Shown here one piece after another: positions 1-7,671 of a stretch of DNA of 64,000 bases. Position 1 is the stretch's first letter; every line of letters begins with the position of its first letter. The notes beneath the pieces were generated by a model that did not search any database, was not told where the DNA came from, and worked only from the letters and a program-made list of their open reading frames with translations. The DNA is from Paludibacter sp. UBA6032. Its GTDB lineage: Bacteria; Bacteroidota; Bacteroidia; Bacteroidales; Paludibacteraceae. The stretch covers positions 1-64,000 of the forward strand of contig DIZI01000031.1 in assembly GCA_002427885.1 (NCBI GenBank), in the 5' to 3' direction. The position numbers and the translations under genes were made by a program.

Positions 1-348
1 GTAATATATTATTATAAATAAGAAATAAAATATTATCTATGATAAACAGAATATTTCTTATATAAAAATGATTATTATCAATGAAAAATATATTAATATC
101 AATGAAAAATAATATATTTGCTGTTAGAAATAATGCGTTTTACATGATAAATATTCAAATACGTATTTGAAAAGCTGTATTATCGGGCTGCAAACAAACA
201 TTTCCGATAAATAGATGCGGAATAGTTCTATGTGTTTTGAGTTTAAAATGCAGTAGCAACCAATACTTTCTGACATGTAGTGAATAACTAAAATGCAACT
301 ACATAAATATATACCGGATAATTCAACTATAACATAAATAACAACCAT
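1..348. other. AT-rich non-coding leader region with a short direct repeat
   Basis: This stretch is extremely AT-rich and I see no convincing gene in it. It holds two copies of a 15-base direct repeat (TATCAATGAAAAATA) at 76-90 and 97-111, spaced 21 bases apart, followed at 113-120 by TATATTTG, which fits the Bacteroidota -7 element. If that element is used, the FN3 gene at 349 would have a leader of about 220 bases. The open frame on the minus strand here has no recognisable features and looks like chance. Confidence 0.5.
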
Positions 349-975
349 ATGGATAAAGCTATTGTTTCAAAAACCTTTTCTGCAAAGAAATACAGGGATA
401 TAAAACTATTTGGAAAGGCAGATGTGATATTGGCACAAATGACAAATAATGTCTATTTCCCCAATATTCAGGAAAAACTGGATGAATTGCGAGCCAAAAT
501 TGCAAGCTATGAGACTTCCATTAATGATTCTAAACAGGGAGGCCGATTGACAACGGTCACTAAAGCTGTATGCCGGCGCGATTTGGAAAACTATTTGCAA
601 GATCTGGCGGTTTTTGTGCAGCAAACAAGTAAGGGCGATGCAACTATTATTATTAGTTCCGGTTTTGATATGCATAAAAAGCCGGTAAGAGTAGGGGAGC
701 TTGACAAACCGCAGAGTGTTATTGTAAAACCCGGATCCTCTAAGGGTGAAGTTTGGTTGAGTTGCGCTGTGGTGGATAAAGCCCTTTTTTATGTGTTTGA
801 ATATTGCCCGGCTCCATTGCCCGTTGATACTGTGTGGATACAACTCACCGGTTCCAAACGAAAGATACGTATTGAAGGACTTATCAGCGGACAGGAGTAT
901 TGCTTCCGGGTGACTGCTGCACGTACGCATCCATCACGTATATGGAGTGATGTGGTGAAGAGTTATGTGATATGA
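349..975 (+). CDS. Hypothetical protein with C-terminal fibronectin type III-like domain
   Basis: This 208-residue protein has no signal peptide and no membrane segment. The first 100 residues look helical and polar. From about residue 110 to the end the pattern is that of a fibronectin type III domain: a proline-rich entry, alternating beta strands, and a closing segment (GLISGQEYCFRVTAA) typical of the FN3 E and F strands. I cannot name a substrate or partner. FN3 domains usually bind proteins or carbohydrates and are commonest in secreted proteins, so an apparently cytoplasmic copy is uncommon. The GC content is visibly higher than in the flanking AT-rich DNA. The gene stands alone, 187 bases upstream of a TPR gene. 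That it is a real gene is well supported; its role is unknown. Confidence 0.75.
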   Translation: MDKAIVSKTFSAKKYRDIKLFGKADVILAQMTNNVYFPNIQEKLDELRAKIASYETSINDSKQGGRLTTVTKAVCRRDLENYLQDLAVFVQQTSKGDATIIISSGFDMHKKPVRVGELDKPQSVIVKPGSSKGEVWLSCAVVDKALFYVFEYCPAPLPVDTVWIQLTGSKRKIRIEGLISGQEYCFRVTAARTHPSRIWSDVVKSYVI

Positions 976-1081
976 CCGGGTAGTTAATATAAGTTCTCCA
1001 TCCTATTCGTCCCCATTAATAAAATGGCTTTGCGATAGCTATATTTCATCGTAAATAAAGGTTAAAGAAAACACGGGAAAT

Positions 1082-1114
1082 TTTGTTTAGTTTAAAATAT
1101 AAGTTGTATTTTTG
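1082..1114 (+). promoter_or_regulatory. Bacteroidota sigma-ABfr promoter for the TPR gene
   Basis: TTTG at 1082-1085 lies 21 bases before TATTTTTG at 1107-1114. Both boxes and the spacing match the Bacteroidota housekeeping consensus. The -7 box ends 48 bases before the ATG at 1163. Confidence 0.75.
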
Positions 1115-1162
1115 TTGGGGAAAATTATTAAGCTAATATTTTAAATGAAAATCCAAACTTAA

Positions 1163-2413
1163 ATGATAAAAACCGAATTATATTTTGATTTTAGGGCTAT
1201 TGGTCTGGAAGACTACACTGAAAAAATTAAATTTTATGAGGAACACACTTCTATATTAGAAAAATATGAAAGTTTTGAAAATCTAAGTTCAAGAGATGAA
1301 TTTATTCGTCGAATATTTATTATTTTTCAATGTGGAGTTGCATATAATAAAATTGAAAATTACAAAAAAGCAACTTCCCTATTTGAGCAAATCATTGATT
1401 TGACAGAAATGAATCATCAAAAATATAATCTGGATTTAAAAAGAGAATTCTATTACATCAATTCATTATTTGAAAATGCACAAGCTTTATACTATCTAAA
1501 AAAATATAAGGAAGCTCAGAAAAATTTGAAAATAATACAAGATACAGGATTTGATAATTTTGCACATTCAAATTGGTATATGTATGCTAAATATGCATTT
1601 TTGCTAAAAAATATCGATAGTATAGTTTTATCTATAACTATATATCTTACTGTATTTAATCAAGTATTCTTCTCATTATCCCGAAACACAAATTTTATAA
1701 TTGAATTAATTGGGGTTTTATTTTTCATTTTCTTTTTATTTAGTCCATCAAAAAGATTATCAAGATTATTGAGAAAAATATATATTAATAAATTTAATAA
1801 GAATCTCGAAAAAAGAATTGATTCCATTACCTATTATACTCAAAAGATTGAAAGAGATCCAGCTGATTATATTTCGTTGATTGAAAGGGGAATTGAATAT
1901 AATTTGAATGATGAGTATGAGAAATCATTGGCTGATTTAAACGCTGGACTAAAAATTAATCCCACAAATATAGACGGTTTATATTACCGGGCTATTTGTT
2001 ATCAAGAATTGAAAATGTATGATAAAACATTTGGAGATTATTCTGCATTAATCGCATTAAAATATTCAGATGTAGCTGAAATTTATCATAATAGAGGATA
2101 CACTTATGAAATTCTTGAACAATATGAATCTGCGTTAAAGGATTATGATAAAGCTATTGAATTAGAACCATATAAAGCATTTTATCTTTTCAATAGAGCT
2201 TTCTTATATCAAAGTCAAGAGAAGAATATTGAAGCAATTAAAGACTACGACTTGGTTATTCTATTTGAACCTGAAAATGCTAAAGCTTTGACAAACCGTG
2301 GTGAAGCACATTATGCATTGGGAAACAAAGAAAAGGCTTATGCTGATTTTATAAAAGCACAGGAATTTGGCTACGAAGACGCTATTGAAAATTTAAAGAA
2401 GCTTGAATTTTGA
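1163..2413 (+). CDS. Membrane-anchored tetratricopeptide-repeat protein
   Basis: This 416-residue protein has a helical, TPR-like N-terminal part (about 1-140), two hydrophobic segments (about 151-172 and 176-196), then a run of canonical TPRs from about 215 to the end. Repeat signatures such as YHNRGYTYEILEQYESALKDY and LYYRAICYQELKMYDKTF are visible. TPRs usually scaffold protein complexes, so a membrane-attached adaptor is the safest description. The gene is much more AT-rich than the SPFH gene that follows, with long A/T codon runs, which suggests either relaxed selection or acquisition by transfer. It has its own strong promoter and no functional neighbours that explain it. Confidence 0.8.
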   Translation: MIKTELYFDFRAIGLEDYTEKIKFYEEHTSILEKYESFENLSSRDEFIRRIFIIFQCGVAYNKIENYKKATSLFEQIIDLTEMNHQKYNLDLKREFYYINSLFENAQALYYLKKYKEAQKNLKIIQDTGFDNFAHSNWYMYAKYAFLLKNIDSIVLSITIYLTVFNQVFFSLSRNTNFIIELIGVLFFIFFLFSPSKRLSRLLRKIYINKFNKNLEKRIDSITYYTQKIERDPADYISLIERGIEYNLNDEYEKSLADLNAGLKINPTNIDGLYYRAICYQELKMYDKTFGDYSALIALKYSDVAEIYHNRGYTYEILEQYESALKDYDKAIELEPYKAFYLFNRAFLYQSQEKNIEAIKDYDLVILFEPENAKALTNRGEAHYALGNKEKAYADFIKAQEFGYEDAIENLKKLEF

Positions 2414-2503
2414 GCAACCTTCACTCGAAATTCGTTATACTTGAGAATTACTTACATATATTAAAAGTTATCATATTAATTAATCAATTAAAATCAACAT
2501 CAA

Positions 2504-3433
2504 ATGGAATCAATTCCTTTCATTATTATTGGAGTATTTGTCCTGGCATTAATTGCCTCCGGTTTTGTTACCGTTAATCAGGGCAATGTAGCTGTTATTA
2601 CTGTTTTTGGAAAGTACCGGCGTATCATGGCACCGGGTCTTAATTTTAAAATTCCGTTTATTGAAATGGTTTACAAACGTATTTCCATTCAGAACCGTTC
2701 AGCCGAGTTGGAATTTCAGGCTGTGTCGCAGGATCAGGCCAATGTGTATTTTAAAGCCATGTTGCTTTACGCGGTATTTAATCAATCGGACGAAACAATT
2801 AAAAACGTGGCTTTTAAGTTTGTAGACGAACGTAGCTTTATGCAAGCCTTGATTCGTACTATCGAAGGTACCATCCGTAGTTTTGTGGCTACTAAGAAAC
2901 AAGCTGAAATTCTTGGACTTCGTACCGAAATTATTTTGGAAGTAAAAAAACATTTGGATGATACCCTCCAGGACTGGGGTTTTCATATGATTGATATTCA
3001 GTTGAACGATATTACGTTTGACGAAGAAATTATTAAATCCATGTCAAGAGTAGTGGCTTCAAATAACCTAAAAGCAGCTGCAGAGAATGAAGGTCAGGCC
3101 TTGCTGATTACCCGTACCAAAGCTGCCGAAGCCGAAGGAAATGCTATTAAAATTTCCGCGTTGGCCGAAAAAGAAGCTGCTCAACAACGAGGACAAGGTA
3201 TTGCTTTGTTCCGCGAAGAAGTGGCCAAAGGTATGGCATTGGCTGCTAAGGAAATGACTGATGCCGATTTGGATGCATCGTTCCTGCTATTCAGTATGTG
3301 GACGGAAGCTATCAAGCATTTTGGCGAGACAGGAAAAGGAAATGTTATTTTCCTCGACGGTTCCACCGACGGCATGAATAAAACAATAAACCAAATGATG
3401 GGCATGATGAAAATGAACGAAAAGCCCGAATAA
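2504..3433 (+). CDS. SPFH/Band 7 domain (stomatin-like) membrane protein
   Basis: This 309-residue protein starts with a single transmembrane segment (about residues 5-24) followed directly by an SPFH/prohibitin domain. It shows the motif VNQGNVAVITVFGKYRRI, the GLNFKIPFIE segment and the ISIQNRSAE region. The C-terminal third (about 185-260) is an Ala/Glu-rich coiled coil (AEAEGNAIKISALAEKEAA), as in stomatins and YbbK/QmcA-type proteins. Family members oligomerise in the membrane, organise microdomains and often work with membrane proteases. No NfeD partner lies next to it. A strong hairpin terminator follows, so it is probably monocistronic. Confidence 0.9.
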   Translation: MESIPFIIIGVFVLALIASGFVTVNQGNVAVITVFGKYRRIMAPGLNFKIPFIEMVYKRISIQNRSAELEFQAVSQDQANVYFKAMLLYAVFNQSDETIKNVAFKFVDERSFMQALIRTIEGTIRSFVATKKQAEILGLRTEIILEVKKHLDDTLQDWGFHMIDIQLNDITFDEEIIKSMSRVVASNNLKAAAENEGQALLITRTKAAEAEGNAIKISALAEKEAAQQRGQGIALFREEVAKGMALAAKEMTDADLDASFLLFSMWTEAIKHFGETGKGNVIFLDGSTDGMNKTINQMMGMMKMNEKPE

Positions 3434-3451
3434 TTTCATTCTGTTATAAAG

Positions 3452-3487
3452 AAACCGCTCCCGGAAAATTATTCCGGGAGCGGTTTT
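3452..3487. terminator. Bidirectional rho-independent terminator
   Basis: A perfect 15-base-pair stem (3452-3466 with 3472-3486) with a 5-base loop is followed by T residues. It sits between the convergent SPFH (+) and aguB (-) genes and probably serves both. Confidence 0.85.
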
Positions 3488-3519
3488 AGTTTTAATAAGT
3501 GCATTATCGTATTTGTATA

Positions 3520-4395
3520 TTATTTCCGCCACCTTTTTGTCAGATCACCAAAAGCATCCACGCGTCTGTCGCGGAAAAATGGCCACATGCGACGAACCGT
3601 TTCGGTACGTGATAAATCTATATCAACCACCAGATTTTCATTGTTGTCGTTTGAAGCTTGTGCAAGCATTTCCCCCTGCGGTCCGGCCACAAAACTATTT
3701 CCCCAAAACTGAATGCCATTGGTTACGCCCGAAGGATCGGGTTCAAAACCGGTACGATTGCACGAAATAACGTGTAGTCCGTTGGCAATTGCATGCCCAC
3801 GTTGAACTGTTATCCACGCGTCAACCTGACGTTGTTTTTCTTCTTGAGAATCGGTATTTTCCCAACCTATTGCTGTAGGATAGATTAATATTTCGGCTCC
3901 GGCCATTGTCATAAGTCGTGCAGCTTCGGGATACCATTGATCCCAACAAACCAACACACCAAGTTTTCCGATAGATGTTTGAATGGGTTCAAATCCTAAA
4001 TCGCCGGGCGTGAAATAAAATTTTTCGTAATAAGCCGGATCGTCGGGAATATGCATTTTTCGGTATTTCCCGGCAATGGTTCCGTCTTTTTCAATCACAA
4101 CAGCCGTATTGTGATACAAACCCGGTGCCCGTTTCTCAAACAAGGATAGAACAAGCACAATTTCCAATTCTTTTGCCAGTTTTCCAAACGATTCTGTTGA
4201 TGGTCCCGGAATAGTCTCAGCTTGTTCGAAAACGGCCGGATCTTCGGTTTGACAAAAATATAAACCATTATGAAGTTCCTGCAAAACAATCAGTTCTACA
4301 CCCTGAGTAGCGCATGAACGAATGTTTTGTTCCAGTTTATCCACGTTATCGGCAGGATGGACGGTATTGGATTGTTGGATAAGACCTATTTTCAT
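3520..4395 (-). CDS. aguB: N-carbamoylputrescine amidase
   Basis: This 291-residue nitrilase-superfamily enzyme hydrolyses N-carbamoylputrescine to putrescine, CO2 and ammonia. The Glu-Lys-Cys triad is visible: E40 in VLQELHNG, K113 in KYRKMHIPDD and C150 in LVCWDQWYPEAAR. The length and the segment PDDPAYYEKFYFTPGD agree with AguB rather than a generic nitrilase. It lies 15 bases downstream of agmatine deiminase on the same strand, the enzyme that makes its substrate, so the two are almost certainly one transcript starting at the promoter at 5520. The cellular location should be cytoplasmic. Confidence 0.95.
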   Translation of the reverse strand: MKIGLIQQSNTVHPADNVDKLEQNIRSCATQGVELIVLQELHNGLYFCQTEDPAVFEQAETIPGPSTESFGKLAKELEIVLVLSLFEKRAPGLYHNTAVVIEKDGTIAGKYRKMHIPDDPAYYEKFYFTPGDLGFEPIQTSIGKLGVLVCWDQWYPEAARLMTMAGAEILIYPTAIGWENTDSQEEKQRQVDAWITVQRGHAIANGLHVISCNRTGFEPDPSGVTNGIQFWGNSFVAGPQGEMLAQASNDNNENLVVDIDLSRTETVRRMWPFFRDRRVDAFGDLTKRWRK

Positions 4396-4410
4396 TTTAT
4401 GAATTTTTTC

Positions 4411-5445
4411 TTATTTTTTTAGCTCTTTCTCCTTATTTATGGGATATTGCATTGTTACACAATGCAATGAGCCACGCTGTTTAATCAGTGCGTTACAATT
4501 TATACCTACAATTTCCCGGTCGGGAAAAGCTTTTTGCAATTGTATTTTTGCAATTTCGTCTTTAGGAGAATTATAAGTTGGCATTAAAACGGCTCCGTTT
4601 ATAATTAAAAAGTTGGCATAAGTTACCGGAAGTCGTCCCCCATCTTCATATACTCCCGTTGCCATTGGGAGCGGAATAAGATTATAAAATTTTCCTTTTA
4701 GCGTTTTAAACTTTTGAAGTTCTAATTCCATAATTTTCAGGTCCAGGTAATGTTTATCTTTTTCATCATCGCATTTTACATAAGCTATTGTGTCGATACT
4801 ACAAAAACGAGCCAAGGTATCCACATGGCTGTCTGTATCATCTCCTGCTAAATAACCATGGTTTAACCACAAGACCCGTTTCAATCCGAAAAATTCTTTT
4901 AGTTTTTCTTCAATTTCTTCTTTCGTTTTATTGTTACGGTTATCTGACAATAAACATTCGGAAGTTGTAAGCAAAGTTCCTTCACCATCCGATTCAATGC
5001 TTCCGCCTTCGAGTACAAAATCCAGACAGTTACGATAAACAGCCTTTTCTCCGAAAATACCTCTTTTAAATAATTGTCTGGTAAGCAGATTATCGTAATT
5101 TGCCGGAAACTTCATTCCCCAACCATTGAAAGTGAAATCATAAATAACCGGTTTGCGGTTTTCAAATACGATTATTCCTCCATGATCACGTGCCCAGGTA
5201 TCGTTTGTTGTCAATTCTACAAAATGGATTTTGGATAAGTCAATGTCTTCTTCAAACAGAGATTTTACGGATACTGCATTCCGGCAAACAATCAGTAGTT
5301 TCTCCCGTTTGATTATTTCAAGAGCAATGTTGACAAAGCAAGTATTGACTTCGTCGAGCATTGAAGCCCAATCGGTATTTTCATGTGGCCATGTGAGTTG
5401 AACAAATTTTTGCTCAGACCATTCTGCAGGTAGTTGTATATTCAT
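4411..5445 (-). CDS. aguA: Agmatine deiminase
   Basis: This 344-residue protein of the peptidyl-arginine deiminase/agmatine deiminase family converts agmatine to N-carbamoylputrescine and ammonia. Visible signatures include TWPHENTDW near residue 18, NDTWARDHGG, the segment LEGGSIESDGEG, GDDTDSHVDTLARF with the catalytic His, and the nucleophile C329 in RGSLHCVTMQYP. It is the first gene of a two-gene operon with aguB. Its promoter faces queC across a 151-base divergent gap. Together with the arginine decarboxylase at 57067 it supplies putrescine from arginine. Confidence 0.95.
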   Translation of the reverse strand: MNIQLPAEWSEQKFVQLTWPHENTDWASMLDEVNTCFVNIALEIIKREKLLIVCRNAVSVKSLFEEDIDLSKIHFVELTTNDTWARDHGGIIVFENRKPVIYDFTFNGWGMKFPANYDNLLTRQLFKRGIFGEKAVYRNCLDFVLEGGSIESDGEGTLLTTSECLLSDNRNNKTKEEIEEKLKEFFGLKRVLWLNHGYLAGDDTDSHVDTLARFCSIDTIAYVKCDDEKDKHYLDLKIMELELQKFKTLKGKFYNLIPLPMATGVYEDGGRLPVTYANFLIINGAVLMPTYNSPKDEIAKIQLQKAFPDREIVGINCNALIKQRGSLHCVTMQYPINKEKELKK

Positions 5446-5519
5446 TTATCAGTCTGTTAAATCCTCCGGAGAGGCATTTGAAATAAGAATTTTATTGCTT
5501 CCAAAATTAATTTAGATGA

Positions 5520-5550
5520 CAAAAATACAAAAAAATACTTATCCGCTCAA
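5520..5550 (-). promoter_or_regulatory. Promoter for aguA-aguB
   Basis: On the minus strand TATTTTTG (5520-5527) is preceded 20 bases upstream by TTG (5548-5550). It sits 75 bases upstream of the aguA ATG, back to back with the queC promoter. Confidence 0.6.
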
Positions 5551-5567
5551 TTTTCAAAGCTTTTGTC

Positions 5568-5575
5568 TAATTTTG
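5568..5575 (+). promoter_or_regulatory. -7 element for queC
   Basis: TAATTTTG fits TAnnTTTG and ends 21 bases before the queC ATG, implying a very short leader. There is no room for a preQ1 riboswitch between it and the start. Confidence 0.6.
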
Positions 5576-5596
5576 TGTACTAAAAAATAAGATAAG

Positions 5597-6241
5597 ATGA
5601 AAGATATAATAATACTTTATTCGGGAGGAATGGATAGCTCGGTGGCTTTGTATCAATATACAGATCGTGTAAGACTCGCTGTTTCATTCAATTACGGTTC
5701 AAAGCACAATGTTAGGGAAATAGAATATGCCGCTAAAAATTGTAAAGCACTGGATATTGAACATCGTGTTGTTGAACTGGATTTGAATAAAATGGGCTTT
5801 GTTTCCGATTTATTGCAATCGGGTGGCGAAATACCTGACGGGCATTACGAAGATGAAAGCATGAAAAAAACAGTCGTACCTTTTCGAAATGGCATCATGT
5901 TGAGTATTGCAGCCGGTATTGCCGAAAGTATGGATTGTAACAAATTGTTGATTTCCAATCATGCCGGTGATCATGCCATTTATCCCGATTGTCGTCCTGA
6001 CTTTATTCAAAGCATGAATGATGCCATTAGGTTTGGAACTTACAACGATGTGGAAATTATGGCACCTTATACAAATCTTTCCAAACGCGAAATTGCGTTG
6101 ATAGGAAAAGAAATTGGAGTTCCGTTTGAAAAAACATATTCGTGTTATAATGGTCAGAAGGTGCATTGTGGAACTTGCGGTACCTGTACCGAGCGGAAAG
6201 AAGCACTGAAAGGATTTGATCCGACGGAATATCAGAGGTAA
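5597..6241 (+). CDS. queC: 7-cyano-7-deazaguanine (preQ0) synthase
   Basis: This 214-residue PP-loop ATPase turns 7-carboxy-7-deazaguanine into preQ0 using ammonia and two ATP, a step in queuosine synthesis. The PP-loop SGGMDSS lies at residues 9-15. The C-terminal zinc site is complete, with C183, C191, C194 and C197 in the segment from CYNGQKVHCG to GTC. Length is normal. Other queuosine genes (queD, queE, queF, tgt) are not in the window, but queG lies at 58858. The polyamine genes on both sides have no known link to queuosine. Confidence 0.95.
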   Translation: MKDIIILYSGGMDSSVALYQYTDRVRLAVSFNYGSKHNVREIEYAAKNCKALDIEHRVVELDLNKMGFVSDLLQSGGEIPDGHYEDESMKKTVVPFRNGIMLSIAAGIAESMDCNKLLISNHAGDHAIYPDCRPDFIQSMNDAIRFGTYNDVEIMAPYTNLSKREIALIGKEIGVPFEKTYSCYNGQKVHCGTCGTCTERKEALKGFDPTEYQR

Positions 6242-6300
6242 GAGGCAAGAGGTAAGTAAAGGTAAGAGGAAGATTCCTTTCCTAATTGGTAAAAAACATC

Positions 6301-6308
6301 TATTTTTG
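6301..6308 (+). promoter_or_regulatory. -7 element for the carboxynorspermidine dehydrogenase gene
   Basis: TATTTTTG ends 48 bases before the ATG at 6357. No -33 box at the usual spacing is obvious. Confidence 0.55.
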
Positions 6309-6356
6309 TAGGCTCGAAATTTTAAGAAGAATAAAACTCTCAATAATTTAAAGAAA

Positions 6357-7559
6357 ATGGGAAAAGTATTGATTATCGGCGCCGGAGGCGTGGGAACTGT
6401 TGTAGTAAACAAAGTAGCTCAAAATCCGGATGTATTTACTGAAATCATGTTGGCCAGTCGCACCAAATCAAAATGCGATATAATTGCCGCCGATGTAAAA
6501 AAACGCTTTGGTGTGGAAGTAAAAACGGCACAGGTGGATGCCGACAATGTTCCTGAATTAGTAACGTTGCTCAATTCATACAAGCCCGAATTGCTTATTA
6601 ATGTGGCTCTTCCTTACCAGGATTTGACGATTATGGATGCTTGTCTGGAAGCGGGTGTAAATTATTTGGATACTGCCAATTACGAACCGAAAGACGAAGC
6701 ACATTTTGAATACAGCTGGCAATGGGCATACAAAGAAAAGTTTGAGAAAGCAGGATTGACAGCAATTCTGGGTTGCGGTTTCGATCCGGGCGTAACCAGT
6801 ATTTATACGGCCTATGCAGCGAAACATCATTTCGACGAAATTCAGTACCTTGATATTGTTGATTGTAATGCAGGCGACCATCACAAAGCATTTGCCACTA
6901 ATTTTAATCCCGAAATTAATATCCGTGAAGTAACTCAACGGGGTAAATACTGGGATAACGGTGTATGGGTGGAAACCGAACCGCACGAAATTCATAAACC
7001 TCTGAATTATCCTGAAATCGGACCAAAAGAATCGTATGTAATTTATCACGAAGAACTGGAATCGTTGGTAAAAAATTATCCAACCATCAAGCGTGCCCGT
7101 TTTTGGATGACTTTCGGATTGGAATACCTGACTCATTTACGGGTAATTCAGAATATAGGTATGGCGCGCATAGACGAAGTGGAATACAACGGGCAGAAGA
7201 TTGTTCCGATTCAGTTTCTGAAGGCCGTTCTTCCGAATCCGGGCGATCTGGGCGAAAATTACACCGGTCAAACTTCGATTGGTTGCCGTATAAAAGGATT
7301 GAAAGATGGAAAAGAAACAACATATTATGTCTACAACAATTGTAGTCACGAAGCAGCATACAAAGAAACCGGAGCTCAGGGTGTAAGTTACACAACCGGC
7401 GTTCCAGCTATGATTGGTGCTATGATGTTCTTCAAGGGCAAATGGCGCAAAGCGGGTGTTTACAATGTTGAAGAATTTAATCCCGATCCGTTTATGGAAC
7501 AATTGAATAAACAGGGTTTGCCCTGGCACGAATTGCACGACATTGATCTGGAATTGTAA
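6357..7559 (+). CDS. Carboxynorspermidine/carboxyspermidine dehydrogenase (saccharopine dehydrogenase family)
   Basis: This 400-residue protein has an N-terminal Rossmann motif (GAGGVG, residues 8-13) and the saccharopine dehydrogenase family fold, including the segment LGCGFDPGVTSIYTAYA. The Bacteroidota homologues condense putrescine with aspartate semialdehyde and NADPH to make carboxyspermidine (or use diaminopropane to give carboxynorspermidine). The assignment is fixed by context: the decarboxylase for its product follows at 7672 and the putrescine-forming genes lie 1 kb upstream. A lysine-catabolic saccharopine dehydrogenase is the main alternative and is unlikely in this setting. The product is probably carboxyspermidine because the window encodes a putrescine source and no diaminopropane source. 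Confidence 0.92.
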   Translation: MGKVLIIGAGGVGTVVVNKVAQNPDVFTEIMLASRTKSKCDIIAADVKKRFGVEVKTAQVDADNVPELVTLLNSYKPELLINVALPYQDLTIMDACLEAGVNYLDTANYEPKDEAHFEYSWQWAYKEKFEKAGLTAILGCGFDPGVTSIYTAYAAKHHFDEIQYLDIVDCNAGDHHKAFATNFNPEINIREVTQRGKYWDNGVWVETEPHEIHKPLNYPEIGPKESYVIYHEELESLVKNYPTIKRARFWMTFGLEYLTHLRVIQNIGMARIDEVEYNGQKIVPIQFLKAVLPNPGDLGENYTGQTSIGCRIKGLKDGKETTYYVYNNCSHEAAYKETGAQGVSYTTGVPAMIGAMMFFKGKWRKAGVYNVEEFNPDPFMEQLNKQGLPWHELHDIDLEL

Positions 7560-7590
7560 AATATCCATTCATTTGTTTTTTGTATATATT

Positions 7591-7620
7591 TGTAGAGACG
7601 CATTGCAATGCGTCTCTACA
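7591..7620. repeat. 30-base perfect palindrome
   Basis: The half-site TGTAGAGACGCATTG (7591-7605) is followed immediately by its exact reverse complement (7606-7620), with no loop. It lies in the 112-base gap between the dehydrogenase and the decarboxylase. It could fold as a terminator, but only a short broken T run follows. From memory, palindromes with GTAGAGACG arms occur as dispersed repeats in some bacterial genomes, so it may be a mobile repeat; copy number in this genome was not checked. Confidence 0.7.
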
Positions 7621-7634
7621 TGTTTTAAAATCAT

Positions 7635-7642
7635 TACCTTTG
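7635..7642 (+). promoter_or_regulatory. -7 element for nspC
   Basis: TACCTTTG begins 15 bases after the palindrome and ends 29 bases before the nspC ATG, so nspC may have its own transcript. Confidence 0.55.
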
Positions 7643-7671
7643 CAAAAATTATGCATTATGAATTGTAAATT

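Noticed and set aside
124..348. 74-codon minus-strand open frame
   Set aside because: Low-complexity, Cys/Tyr/Ile-rich product with no domain; lies in very AT-rich DNA and has no promoter in the right place.
5576..5596. preQ1 riboswitch before queC
   Set aside because: Only 21 bases separate the -7 element from the ATG, too little for an aptamer.
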